Below are positions 35,663-44,872 of a DNA stretch of 64,000 bases, piece by piece. Numbering within the stretch: position 1 is the first letter of the stretch; each line of letters begins with the position of its first letter. Below the pieces are notes generated by a model. That model did no database searches, was not told the origin of the DNA, and saw nothing but the letters and a program-made list of their open reading frames with translations. This stretch comes from Aureispira anguillae (GTDB lineage: Bacteria; Bacteroidota; Bacteroidia; Chitinophagales; Saprospiraceae), in NCBI RefSeq assembly GCF_026000115.1, contig NZ_AP026867.1, positions 5,991,001 to 6,055,000 on the forward strand. The letters run 5' to 3'. The position numbers and the translations under genes were made by a program.

Positions 35663-36517
35663 ATGACACAAATAAAAAACAGATGCGTACTAATTACAGG
35701 TGGAGCATCAGGAATTGGAAAACTTATTGCAAAACGTTGCTTAGAACAACGAGCCTATAAAGTTATTTTATGGGACATCAACGAAGTTAATTTATTAAAA
35801 ACTAAGTCGCAATTTGCCAACTTAGGTTATGCCGTTGATACGGACGTAGTTGATGTCGCCAATTTAGAAGATATTGAACGTGCTTCCAAAAAGGTCAAAG
35901 AGACCTATACAACAATAGATATATTATTTAATAATGCAGGGATTGTTGTAGGGAAATCATTTGTTGAGCACAGCCATAGAGAGATTAGCAAAACCATTAA
36001 TATCAATACTGCTGCATTAATGCATATTACTAGAGAGTTTTTACCCGAAATGATCGATCAGTGTGAAGGGCATGTTATTAATATTGCATCTGCTTCTGGT
36101 TTAATTGCCAACCCCAATATGTCTGTTTACGCAGCTAGCAAATGGGCTGTTATTGGTTGGTCAGAATCCGTTCGCTTAGAAATGGAGCGAGGCGAAACGG
36201 GGGTTAATGTAACCACAGTAATGCCAAGTTATATTAGTACGGGTATGTTTGATGGTGCCAAATCACCTTTTATGACACCAATGTTAACACCAGATTATAT
36301 TGTTGACAAGATTATGAAAGCCGTCAAAAACAATGAGATTATCCTTCAAGAACCGTTTATGGTTAAATCAGTACCAATTCTGAAAGGCCTTTTACCTCAA
36401 CGTATGTTTGATTTTATTGCGGGCAAAATATTTGGCGTACACAATACCATGGATGATTTTAAGGGGCGTCCTACAAAACTAGCAGTCCCTGATAAAGATA
36501 AATTATCTGCTCAATAA
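35663..36517 (+). CDS. SDR family oxidoreductase
   Basis: A 284-aa short-chain dehydrogenase. The nucleotide-binding motif GGASGIGK is at residues 13-20, NNAGIVVG follows, the Ser is in IASASG and the catalytic Tyr-Lys pair is in VYAASKWAVIGW. The extra C-terminal 45 residues (after GVNVTTVMPSYI) with LLPQRMFDFIAG resemble SDRs that act on lipid or steroid-like substrates. Substrate unknown. It is a single gene upstream of the lipid kinase with a 144-nt gap. Confidence 0.85.
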   Translation: MTQIKNRCVLITGGASGIGKLIAKRCLEQRAYKVILWDINEVNLLKTKSQFANLGYAVDTDVVDVANLEDIERASKKVKETYTTIDILFNNAGIVVGKSFVEHSHREISKTININTAALMHITREFLPEMIDQCEGHVINIASASGLIANPNMSVYAASKWAVIGWSESVRLEMERGETGVNVTTVMPSYISTGMFDGAKSPFMTPMLTPDYIVDKIMKAVKNNEIILQEPFMVKSVPILKGLLPQRMFDFIAGKIFGVHNTMDDFKGRPTKLAVPDKDKLSAQ

Positions 36518-36661
36518 ATTTTGTATGGCTTTGACAAAAACCTTACAAAATGCTGTGATAAGTCCTTTATTTACAAACCGTAATTTTATCCTAGTAGGAT
36601 AACCCAATTTGTGTGCAACTCCTTTATTTTATAGTAAATTTTTTATCCTCATTAAAAACCC

Positions 36662-37594
36662 ATGAATACACATAAATGGTACTTCATTGTAAACCCAGTC
36701 GCTGGCAATAGTCGGGGCACCAAACATTGGCATAAGATCCAGTTTTTGCTAGAAAGAGCTGGAATTACTTATGATTTTGGAGTGAGTGGTTATCCTCGAC
36801 ATTCAACCCATTTAGCGACTTATGCTATATCAAAGGGCTATAGGCATATTGCTGCTATAGGTGGAGATGGAACTATTAATGAAGTAATAAATGGCATTTT
36901 TAACCAAACCCAAGTTCCCACAGCAGAAATTACATTTGGAGTTATTCCAATGGGCACAGGAAATGATTGGGTCAAGACGCACAAAATCCCCACGAACTAC
37001 AAAGCTGCTATACGCATTTTAAAAAATAACAAAACGCAAAAACACGATGTAGGCAAAGTATACTATTATACAAAAGAACACCAACAAAAATCTCGGTACT
37101 TTATTAATGTGGCAGGTTTGGCCTATGATGCTTTTGTAACCAAAGCGAGTCAAAATCGCCCCAAATACGGCAGCAGTCAATTATATTACCTATACTTGAT
37201 CGCTCGTTGCATTAGTCAGTACAAACCAACCCCAATCAAATTTATTTTTGATGGAGAAGAAATAACCCATAACTTTTTTAATATTACCATTGGGCAATGT
37301 CGCTACAATGGAGGTGGCACCAATCTAGTTCCCCATGCTAACCCCAAGGATGGTCTATTTGCATTTACTCTATTTAAAGATGTCAAAGCTTGGGAAGTCA
37401 TCTTTAAAGCTCCAAAATTTTATACGGGGTCTATTACTCGACATAAAGAAGCTTTTATGGCGCAAGCCAAACACATTCGAATAGAAGCCCCTAAAGAAAC
37501 GCCTGCTTTTGTAGAGGTAGATGGAGAATGGTTGGGTCAAAGCCCTATTGAGTTTCATATGTTGGCTTCTGCTATCAATATTACCATTCCTTAG
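36662..37594 (+). CDS. diacylglycerol kinase family lipid kinase (YegS/BmrU-like)
   Basis: A 310-aa kinase. The N-terminal NPVAGNSRGTKHW and the GGDGTINEV motif (G67-G68-D69-G70-T71) followed by MGTGNDWVK (about 101-109) are the nucleotide-binding marks of the DAGK catalytic domain. C-terminal GGGTNLVPHANPKDG and AFVEVDGEWLGQSP are typical of the YegS-type beta-sandwich. It phosphorylates a lipid such as diacylglycerol or ceramide. Length is normal and no membrane helix is seen. Confidence 0.88.
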   Translation: MNTHKWYFIVNPVAGNSRGTKHWHKIQFLLERAGITYDFGVSGYPRHSTHLATYAISKGYRHIAAIGGDGTINEVINGIFNQTQVPTAEITFGVIPMGTGNDWVKTHKIPTNYKAAIRILKNNKTQKHDVGKVYYYTKEHQQKSRYFINVAGLAYDAFVTKASQNRPKYGSSQLYYLYLIARCISQYKPTPIKFIFDGEEITHNFFNITIGQCRYNGGGTNLVPHANPKDGLFAFTLFKDVKAWEVIFKAPKFYTGSITRHKEAFMAQAKHIRIEAPKETPAFVEVDGEWLGQSPIEFHMLASAINITIP

Positions 37595-38084
37595 TACACT
37601 GTAAAATAACTTTCTTTTATTTTTAGATGAGATTCGATGAAAATTAGAGCCTGATAGCAGCGCTATCAAGGCGAAAATTTGAAAAAGAAGATCGCTTAAA
37701 AATTATTAGCTAATTACTTTAAGTGTACTTAGCTTATTGCTTACGTTTTTTCTGTTTTTTTCCTCTTTTAATAACCTGATCTTTTTCCTCTTTTTTTATC
37801 CGTTTGTCGATAAAATATCCCTCTCTATCAGAATATGTATTTTGATAGAACTTTTCTTCTATCCAACCTGTTTACCAATCATAGTTTCACAAATTTTCAA
37901 AGAAAATTTCATCTTCTTTTTTTTGTGCAACCGCCCTCATTTTAAAAGTACTAATTAACTAAGGTTATTACAAAATTTGATGATCCCCTCATTATCAAAT
38001 TATTGCAACATCCTTACTCTTTTTTTTTTGCTCAACGCCATGTGCATTGCAAAATTATTAATTATTACTTTTAATATACATGTC
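37595..38084. other. intergenic region before the JAMM protein gene
   Basis: About 490 nt. A GATAGC/GCTATC hairpin is present near 37651-37665. An F-rich TTG-started ORF at 37737-37958 is not convincing. No clear promoter box. Confidence 0.45.
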
Positions 38085-38831
38085 ATGAAAACTATTCTTA
38101 CTCTAGTACTAATAGCCTTAGTATTGTCTCAAGCTCAATTAGCACAGGGAATTACCCCCCTTAACTCTAGCCATGTTTATGGTGTTCTAGATGATTATAA
38201 AGTCAATGAAAATGGAAAAATAAAATTGGCACAACAAACCAAAGATACCTTTGATCGGCTTATTTTTATAGCGGGTAAAAAAGGAAAATTAATTTACCGT
38301 CCCAAAGATGGAAAGCTCCTCAACCCTCACCTAATAATTGACAAAGGGGTTTTGTCAGAAATGATTTTGTTAAAAAGAAAATCAGGTAAATCGGGCAAAG
38401 AAATATTTAAAGGACTAAAATTAAATTTCAAACAGCAATTTAATACCGCAAAGCGAGTATTTGAGTTTTTGGCAGACCATACCTCAATTGAATGGTCTCT
38501 TTTGTCATTTAGTATCGAAGAACAGAATCGAACTTATGTCTACACTACCTTTAGAAATGATGTAGAGTATTTCGGGTCTCTTAAGGTACATCATCTGATT
38601 AATTGCCCCTTAAAAATAGATTCCTTAATACATTATCATAACCATCCAAGAACGTCTGTAGAAGCATTTGGGAAATATGCCTTTCCCTCTAATTCAGATT
38701 TAGATTTTAGAGATAATATTCTAAAAAAGGGCATACAACAATTGGAGTTCAAAATTCGAACAGATGGAATTTATGTTGACTATGGAAGTCCTGAAGAATG
38801 GAGTAAACGAAACGGAGAAGACTGGATGTAA
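38085..38831 (+). CDS. exported protein with a JAMM (MPN/JAB) metalloprotease motif
   Basis: A 248-aa protein. The ATG at 38085 gives a signal peptide ending AQLAQG; the further upstream TTG would add an extra hydrophobic stretch. It fits the JAMM pattern: Glu136 in SIEWSL, His185-x-His187 in YHNHPRT, Ser202 and Asp205 in FPSNSDLD (E, HxH, SxxD order and spacing as in JAB/MPN zinc peptidases). I do not recognise a wider family; JAB-like domains in Bacteroidota polymorphic toxins share this core. The function may be secreted isopeptidase or amidase-type hydrolysis. It ends 10 nt before convergent meaB. Confidence 0.6.
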   Translation: MKTILTLVLIALVLSQAQLAQGITPLNSSHVYGVLDDYKVNENGKIKLAQQTKDTFDRLIFIAGKKGKLIYRPKDGKLLNPHLIIDKGVLSEMILLKRKSGKSGKEIFKGLKLNFKQQFNTAKRVFEFLADHTSIEWSLLSFSIEEQNRTYVYTTFRNDVEYFGSLKVHHLINCPLKIDSLIHYHNHPRTSVEAFGKYAFPSNSDLDFRDNILKKGIQQLEFKIRTDGIYVDYGSPEEWSKRNGEDWM

Positions 38832-38841
38832 AACACCTAAA

Positions 38842-39924
38842 TCACAAACCATTAAGAAATAATTGCATTAACAATTCACCAGCTTTAAAGGGGGACAGGG
38901 TTCCTGCTACCACACGATCTTTGGTTTCATCAAATTTATCTTTGATCTTCGGATGCTTGAAGAATAAATTTTTGAGCTGTTCCCCTATGCTTTCTTCCAG
39001 CCAATACTGCGCTTGCTCTTGTCGGTGCTGCTGAAAATATCCATTGATGCTCGTTTGGTTTTGATAGCTCAAAATATGCTGCCAAACTTTGGTTAACCCC
39101 TGCTGCTCTAAAGCCGAGCAAATTTCGGCTGTTGCAATCCAGTTACTTGGCTTAGGCGGAAAAAGATGTAGCCCGTTTCGACATTGTTTTTTTGCTAATT
39201 TTGCAGCAGGAATATTTTCACCATCCGCCTTATTAATCGCAATCAAATCCGCCATTTCCATAACCCCCCGTTTGATTCCCTGTAATTCATCACCAGAATT
39301 AGGCAACAGCAGCAAAAGAAAAAAATCAACCATTGAATGAACAGCCACCTCAGATTGCCCCACCCCTACCGTTTCAACAATAATAGTATCAAATCCTGCT
39401 GCTTCACACAAGATGATACTCTCTCTAGTTTTTCGTGCTACGCCCCCCAAGGATTCGCCAGCAGCAGAAGGGCGAATAAAAACATTGGGATGTACCGATA
39501 GCGTTTCCATACGAGTCTTGTCTCCTAAGATACTTCCTTTTGTTACTTGGCTGCTTGGATCTATCGCCAATACAGCCAAACGCCGATCTTCTTTTAGAAG
39601 CACCTGTCCAAAACTATCGATAAAAGTACTCTTGCCTACTCCTGGGGTTCCTGTTAGACCAATTCGAAGGGAGCGACCACTCTCTGGCAAGCATTTTTCA
39701 ATAATTTGTTGTGCCAATTCTTGGTGCTTGGCTTGCTTGCTTTCTATCAAGGTAATCGCTTGACTCAAAACCACAAGATTTCCCGCTTGTATCCCCTCTA
39801 CAAAATCTTGTAAGCTGCGCTTTTTCCGCTTCTTACGTTTAAAATTTTTGTTGATATTAGAATCCATGCTCTTCCCCTTTGAAATATGCAAGGCACTGTC
39901 TTTTTTTTGCTCTTTATCTTCCAT
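38842..39924 (-). CDS. meaB: methylmalonyl-CoA mutase-associated GTPase MeaB
   Basis: A 360-aa P-loop GTPase. The Walker A motif TGTPGVGKST is at about residues 91-100, followed by LAIDPSSQVTKGSILGDKTR, a MeaB signature; VETVGVGQSEV and AINKADGEN are the G3 and G4 elements. The first 40 residues are a Lys/Arg-rich extension. MeaB guards cobalamin loading and inactivation of methylmalonyl-CoA mutase; mutase genes are not in the window. It is likely monocistronic. Confidence 0.93.
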   Translation of the reverse strand: MEDKEQKKDSALHISKGKSMDSNINKNFKRKKRKKRSLQDFVEGIQAGNLVVLSQAITLIESKQAKHQELAQQIIEKCLPESGRSLRIGLTGTPGVGKSTFIDSFGQVLLKEDRRLAVLAIDPSSQVTKGSILGDKTRMETLSVHPNVFIRPSAAGESLGGVARKTRESIILCEAAGFDTIIVETVGVGQSEVAVHSMVDFFLLLLLPNSGDELQGIKRGVMEMADLIAINKADGENIPAAKLAKKQCRNGLHLFPPKPSNWIATAEICSALEQQGLTKVWQHILSYQNQTSINGYFQQHRQEQAQYWLEESIGEQLKNLFFKHPKIKDKFDETKDRVVAGTLSPFKAGELLMQLFLNGL

Positions 39925-40026
39925 CTTAAGCTGTTAAAAAAATGGACTTAACATTTTTGAGTACGCTTTTTGTTTTATACAACTCAATATATTCGTACAC
40001 TTCATTTGATTTAAACCTATTCTACT

Positions 40027-40512
40027 ATGGTAAAGATAACAAATCTACTCTCGAAAATACTATTCCTAAGCTTTACGCTAACACTTTTTAGTTGTCATTT
40101 TCACCACGACCACCACCATGACCATATTGATGAACGCTATCCTTTTTTGGGTTCTTATCATGCAGAAGAGACCTTTTACAATCCCCAGACCAATACGCAT
40201 GAATCCTTTCAATATGATATTGAAATTAGAGAAAGTAACGGTAGTGACTTAGAAATTGCTGTTACGGGATATGGAAACAATGGAATATACGGCACCAACT
40301 GCACCCTAATTGGGTCTGTTTATGGAGCTGGGCACATTGATATTCCCCTCAACTTATGCCATTACAATAGCAATGTTACTTATGAAATAATCGGACATGG
40401 AGATTTATCTTCAGATGGAGAATACCTAACCTTTGATCTGGATATTGTGCGTTGTAATGGAGGGATTTGCCACGATGAACCAGAAGTGAGTATTGAAGCA
40501 CATAGAATATAA
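40027..40512 (+). CDS. small lipoprotein with His-rich N-terminus
   Basis: A 161-aa protein. A signal sequence ends in TLFSC (lipobox), and right after the Cys comes HFHHDHHHDH, a possible metal-binding segment for Zn, Ni or Cu. The rest is a beta-rich domain (YDIEIRESNGSDLEIAVTGYG, with two Cys and a late CNGGICHDE). I do not know the family. It is divergent from meaB, with 102 nt between start codons. Confidence 0.6.
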   Translation: MVKITNLLSKILFLSFTLTLFSCHFHHDHHHDHIDERYPFLGSYHAEETFYNPQTNTHESFQYDIEIRESNGSDLEIAVTGYGNNGIYGTNCTLIGSVYGAGHIDIPLNLCHYNSNVTYEIIGHGDLSSDGEYLTFDLDIVRCNGGICHDEPEVSIEAHRI

Positions 40513-40792
40513 ATGAAACTTTATTCGTCCAAAAAAGGAAGGAATCTCGCCAATACGAGATTCCCCTTCTATCAAAAACGCTGTTCTAACTGATAAAAAA
40601 CCGTCACCTTTTTTGTGCTTATAAACTTTTCATTTTCATTGATAGCTACAAACACCTATTTGAAGCTGATTTTTCAGCTAATTGAATTTGACTAGTATGG
40701 TAATGGGAGCATTGTAAATAATTTCCTATTCATAATTCAACGCTTGAATTTTACAGATTCAGTTGTTATAAAGAGCTCTCTAGAACTAATTT
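40513..40792. other. intergenic region
   Basis: 280 nt. It contains a GGAATCTCG/CGAGATTCC hairpin (40541-40564) without a T-run, a possible weak terminator for the lipoprotein. Nothing else is seen. Confidence 0.45.
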
Positions 40793-42361
40793 TTACTGTT
40801 TTACAAAAGGTATCGTTTGAGTAGTAGACAGCGTTTTAATTTCAACATGGTATAAACCACTCAATAAATCCCTAGTATCTATTTTAGTGTATTCCTCTGT
40901 AAGATCACCTGATAAAATTGCTTGCCCCATCGTATTATAAACGACATAATGAGCGTTGGTTAATTTAACATCTTTCTTTAGCGTTACCAGATCCAAAGCA
41001 GGGTTTGGAAACAAGTCAATGGATACCGATTCATCAACCTCAGACAGTCCAAGTACCGAAGAAAGCTTAACAACCCAATAATCATAATTTCCATTATTGG
41101 TTGTCACATCTCCATCTGTAGAAGAAGAAGAACCAATCAGGATATAATCGCCATTATTAATTTCTTGAACATAGGCTCCCATTTCACTAGAAGTTCCCCC
41201 TAATGATTTTTGCCAATCCAATGTTCCTGTACTCGTCAACTTAATCAGCCAGCAATAACCACCTCCTGTACCATTTCCAATAACATCTCCATTAATTGCC
41301 CCAACAGCTCCTGTTATAATACAACCGCCATCGCTCGTTTCTTGAATGGATTGAGGATAATCTTCCCCTGTACTCCCCAAAGAAACCTGCCAAGTAATTG
41401 TCCCTATACTATCCAGTCGTACCGTCCAAAAATCACTAAAACCATTGTTGTGCGTTAAATCTACATTGTTGGAAGAAGAAGCCCCCACTACAGTATAACC
41501 ACCATCACTCATTACTTCTACAATGGCAGTTGTTTCCCAGCCTGTTCCACCTAATGTTTTTTCCCAAACAATCCCTCCTTGGCTATTCAACTTTACCAAC
41601 CAAATATCATTTTCGCCATAATGTGTTGTGATATCACCATCTAACGAAAAAGAACTTCCTGCAACTATATACCCGCCATCATTGGTTTCTTGACAAGAGC
41701 CCAACATCTCTGCATTTGAGCCACCTAACGACTGTTCCCAAACAATGTTTCCTACGCTGTTTAGTTTGACCACCCAATAATCTTTATCGCCATGATTTCC
41801 TGTTACATCTCCATCTGTTGATTCAGAAGTCCCAGATACAATATATCCACCATCACTCGTTTCTTGGATATACTGCCCACGTTCCCAAGAAGATCCTCCT
41901 AATTTTTTGTCCCAGAGAATAGTCCCTGAATTATCTAATTTTATCACCCAATAGTCATCTCCTCCATGATTTCCAGAGACTAATGAACCAAAGGTTCCAA
42001 CAACAATATATCCACCATCGCTCGTTTCTTGGACATGTCTTGCATTATCCGCAAAGGTTCCCCCTAGTGATTTTTCCCAGATAATCCCCCCTGTGCTGTT
42101 TAACTTAAGTATCCAGGCATCATAATCGCCATGATTGGTTGTCACATCTCCATCCGAAGAAGAAGTAACGCCAACGGCGATGTAATTCCCATCACTAAGT
42201 TGCTGAATGCTAAACCCTCTATCCATCCCTGTTCCTCCTAGCGATTTCTCCCAAACAATACTGGGTTGCCCATTCAGGCATAACGTTGTCAGGCAAAGCA
42301 AGAAGATATTTAGTAACTTTTTGTTGTTAAGTACTGTTCTATTTATGTGCTGTTTTTTCAT
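40793..42361 (-). CDS. T9SS cargo protein with about seven delta-60-like repeats
   Basis: A 522-aa secreted protein. A signal peptide ends near LCLNGQ. Residues 25-430 are 55-60-residue repeats of the form SLGGT ... QETSDGGYIVVGTS ... DGDVTxNHG ... DYWVVKLNSxG, a delta-60 propeller-like pattern. The last 75 residues (VSIDLFPNPALDLVTLKK to the end) are a T9SS type A sorting domain, with LFPNP, GLYHVEI and a final VKQ. It should be carried across the outer membrane by the type IX system and attached to the surface or released. The repeats cause many short direct DNA repeats inside the gene. Confidence 0.88.
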   Translation of the reverse strand: MKKQHINRTVLNNKKLLNIFLLCLTTLCLNGQPSIVWEKSLGGTGMDRGFSIQQLSDGNYIAVGVTSSSDGDVTTNHGDYDAWILKLNSTGGIIWEKSLGGTFADNARHVQETSDGGYIVVGTFGSLVSGNHGGDDYWVIKLDNSGTILWDKKLGGSSWERGQYIQETSDGGYIVSGTSESTDGDVTGNHGDKDYWVVKLNSVGNIVWEQSLGGSNAEMLGSCQETNDGGYIVAGSSFSLDGDITTHYGENDIWLVKLNSQGGIVWEKTLGGTGWETTAIVEVMSDGGYTVVGASSSNNVDLTHNNGFSDFWTVRLDSIGTITWQVSLGSTGEDYPQSIQETSDGGCIITGAVGAINGDVIGNGTGGGYCWLIKLTSTGTLDWQKSLGGTSSEMGAYVQEINNGDYILIGSSSSTDGDVTTNNGNYDYWVVKLSSVLGLSEVDESVSIDLFPNPALDLVTLKKDVKLTNAHYVVYNTMGQAILSGDLTEEYTKIDTRDLLSGLYHVEIKTLSTTQTIPFVKQ

Positions 42362-42448
42362 TATTTTAATTCAAAATTTTGTTCGGAAATAATTTTTCAA
42401 AAAACCTAGCCATTACTCTATCAAATCACAGAGTATTACTAATACAAG

Positions 42449-44743
42449 TTATTGTGCTATAATTTTACCCGTATTGATAAGTTGATGGTCACCTTTTAAC
42501 TGGTAGAAATAAACACCCTGTTGTAACTCCCCTCTAGGCATTATTAATTTACTCTGATTGCTTTCTTGTTGCTGCCTAATAAGTTTCCCTGTTACATCAT
42601 AAATCAGCAATTCTACCTGTTGATAAGCCTTTCCTTTTATTTCTAAAGTTGTTTGGTCTTTAAAAGGATTCGGATAAACCAATACATCAACTTGTTCATC
42701 AAATATTTTATCAACTACCACACTCAACTCTACAAAACTTTCTCCTACCGTATGCCAAGTGGTATTGGTGATAATTGGTAAGTTATAATCAAAATAGATG
42801 GCTGCTGAATTATTAATGACTGTTCCAACGGGGTTATTTGGTTGCTGTTCTATTCTGTATCTAAAAAAGCCATGAGAAGCAGGTTCATTTACATTACTAT
42901 CAGGCAGCATGATACCGATAAAAGATACTTTTAAGACATTTCCATCTTCAATTTTCCAAGTATAAGGATGACTGCTTGCCCCCATTACCAAACTTCCAAT
43001 ATTAAAATGTGCCGATAAGGTATCCAAGACAATGACCCCAAAAGCGGTATCTGTTCCTGTATTTTGAAACCTAATTTTGTAATCCAGTATGGTATTGTCT
43101 TCTATATAATGATGTGTAGCATCATATCCTGTTGGCTGTGCTGATTTATCATTGGGATCATAAGAGCCAATATTTTCCTGACAATCAACCGCAATAAATG
43201 GCGAGCTATTCCCATTCGAAAATTGTGTCACAAACCCTGTATTAAAAGAACCATTTGGAAAAGGAGCACAGCCCTCTTGAACCGCTGTTACAAAAGGATC
43301 GCCCAATATGCTTGGGTAGCCGCTTTCTTGGTCAACATTGATACGGTAGGTACTTCCCTCTAATACTTCTTGAACAACATCAATACTAGCTCCTGCCCCC
43401 AGCTGAAAGGGTTCTTGTCGCATCATAATATTATCTTCAAATACATAATAAGTAGAAAGCGCTGTCATTCCAATGCCATTATTGGTAATGGTAAATCTAA
43501 TAGAATCATTATTACACTGTGCAACAACACTTAAGTCTGCTCCTTGCCAATTATTGGTACAAATACTATCTGGATAAATATGCGCCTCGGTGCAATGGGT
43601 TTGACCAAACACAGCATTGGAATCTACCAACACTTGTATGGTAATATCACCACATCTTCCTGGAGGAACATCCCCCACGTTAAAGGTGTATAGGTTGCCG
43701 CTTTGGCTAGCAATTGGTAAGCTTGTACTTAAAACATGAAGATCAGGATCTACCGCTACTTCAACATAAGCACTATTGGCTTGAACGGTTCCTTTATTGC
43801 AATAATCAACTTGATAAAAAGAACCTCCATTGTTTTTTCGTAAGAATGGTGCTGCAAGATCTACTTCCATTAGTGGACAAGCAACAGTAGCCCTCAATCC
43901 CCAATTAAGGGTTTGTATCACATAATTGGTATCTACCGTAATTGTTTGAGGAAGTTGGCAAGGTTGCCAATAATTGGAACTAGCATAAAACGTAACGGTA
44001 TAAGTTCCTGTATCTAAATTAGCTTCATAATTTCCAAATGTATCTACTGTATTAAAATAAAATTTCTGACCACCTTTATCAAATTCTACAATTTGTCCTT
44101 CTAGCCCTTTTTCGGTAGCATCCAATATACAATTCGTATTATCATCGACAAATACTTGCCCTTTTACGGCTTTAGGCAAGCAGTCTTCTGTAATAATAGT
44201 AGCTGGGCTATACAACCAATATTGGGTAGAGGTTGCTGTTAAATTAGAAATACAAATTCTTAACCAACGGAGATTGGCAACAGATGTTAAAGTACCAACA
44301 TTAGTGGCATTCGATAAATCAAGGCGCAATAACTTGTTAAAGCTGCAATTGATGGTACTTAAACTAGTGCTAGGAACAATTAACTCATAGAGGTTATTAT
44401 GTTCTACATACAAAGAAACAAGGCTTACATTTTCTGTTAAGTCCAAGCTCGTTAAATTGTTTCTAACACAGGATAATGTACTTAAATTAACAAACGCTTC
44501 AATCCCTTCCAAGCTATTGATATTGCTATTGTCTACATCTAAGGAATTAATTGAAGCAGCATCCATCGTTAACATTTGACCATTAACAAGACCATCGCTA
44601 TCAATGCCTAAGCTGATTAATTTTTGTTCAAAGGCGGGATCAGGAATAGCTGTAGTTTGGGCATTTATAGAATGAATAATTAAATACATTAATAAAACCA
44701 TACCCCATCGACTATACATACAAATCATCGTTTTTAATTTCAT
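42449..44743 (-). CDS. T9SS cargo protein with leucine-rich repeats and DUF7619-like domain
   Basis: A 764-aa secreted protein. A signal peptide ends HSINAQ. Residues about 30-170 are leucine-rich repeats of Bacteroidota type (LTSLDLTENVSLVSLYVEHN). The middle has SdrD/CRD-like folds (VFVDDNTNCILDATEKGLEG), then a DUF11/DUF7619-type block (SYDPNDKSAQPTGYD to NSAAIYFDYNLPIITNT). The C-terminus, with YPNPFKDQTTLEIKG and GVYFYQLKG, is a T9SS type A sorting domain. It shares orientation with the 40793-42361 cargo, 87 nt upstream of it, so the two may be one surface-protein unit. Confidence 0.88.
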   Translation of the reverse strand: MKLKTMICMYSRWGMVLLMYLIIHSINAQTTAIPDPAFEQKLISLGIDSDGLVNGQMLTMDAASINSLDVDNSNINSLEGIEAFVNLSTLSCVRNNLTSLDLTENVSLVSLYVEHNNLYELIVPSTSLSTINCSFNKLLRLDLSNATNVGTLTSVANLRWLRICISNLTATSTQYWLYSPATIITEDCLPKAVKGQVFVDDNTNCILDATEKGLEGQIVEFDKGGQKFYFNTVDTFGNYEANLDTGTYTVTFYASSNYWQPCQLPQTITVDTNYVIQTLNWGLRATVACPLMEVDLAAPFLRKNNGGSFYQVDYCNKGTVQANSAYVEVAVDPDLHVLSTSLPIASQSGNLYTFNVGDVPPGRCGDITIQVLVDSNAVFGQTHCTEAHIYPDSICTNNWQGADLSVVAQCNNDSIRFTITNNGIGMTALSTYYVFEDNIMMRQEPFQLGAGASIDVVQEVLEGSTYRINVDQESGYPSILGDPFVTAVQEGCAPFPNGSFNTGFVTQFSNGNSSPFIAVDCQENIGSYDPNDKSAQPTGYDATHHYIEDNTILDYKIRFQNTGTDTAFGVIVLDTLSAHFNIGSLVMGASSHPYTWKIEDGNVLKVSFIGIMLPDSNVNEPASHGFFRYRIEQQPNNPVGTVINNSAAIYFDYNLPIITNTTWHTVGESFVELSVVVDKIFDEQVDVLVYPNPFKDQTTLEIKGKAYQQVELLIYDVTGKLIRQQQESNQSKLIMPRGELQQGVYFYQLKGDHQLINTGKIIAQ

Positions 44744-44872
44744 ATTTTTGGTTTATAATATTATCTCAATAAATGAGGGGACCGACATCTTATTTTCAAA
44801 GATAAATCACTTGTACTAAGATTGCGAATACAAAAAATTAAAATAGTCGTATTTTTATAGTAACTTTATCAA

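Noticed and set aside
37737-37958. F-rich hydrophobic ORF of 73 aa
   Set aside because: TTG start, low complexity from T-rich DNA, no ribosome site or neighbour context.
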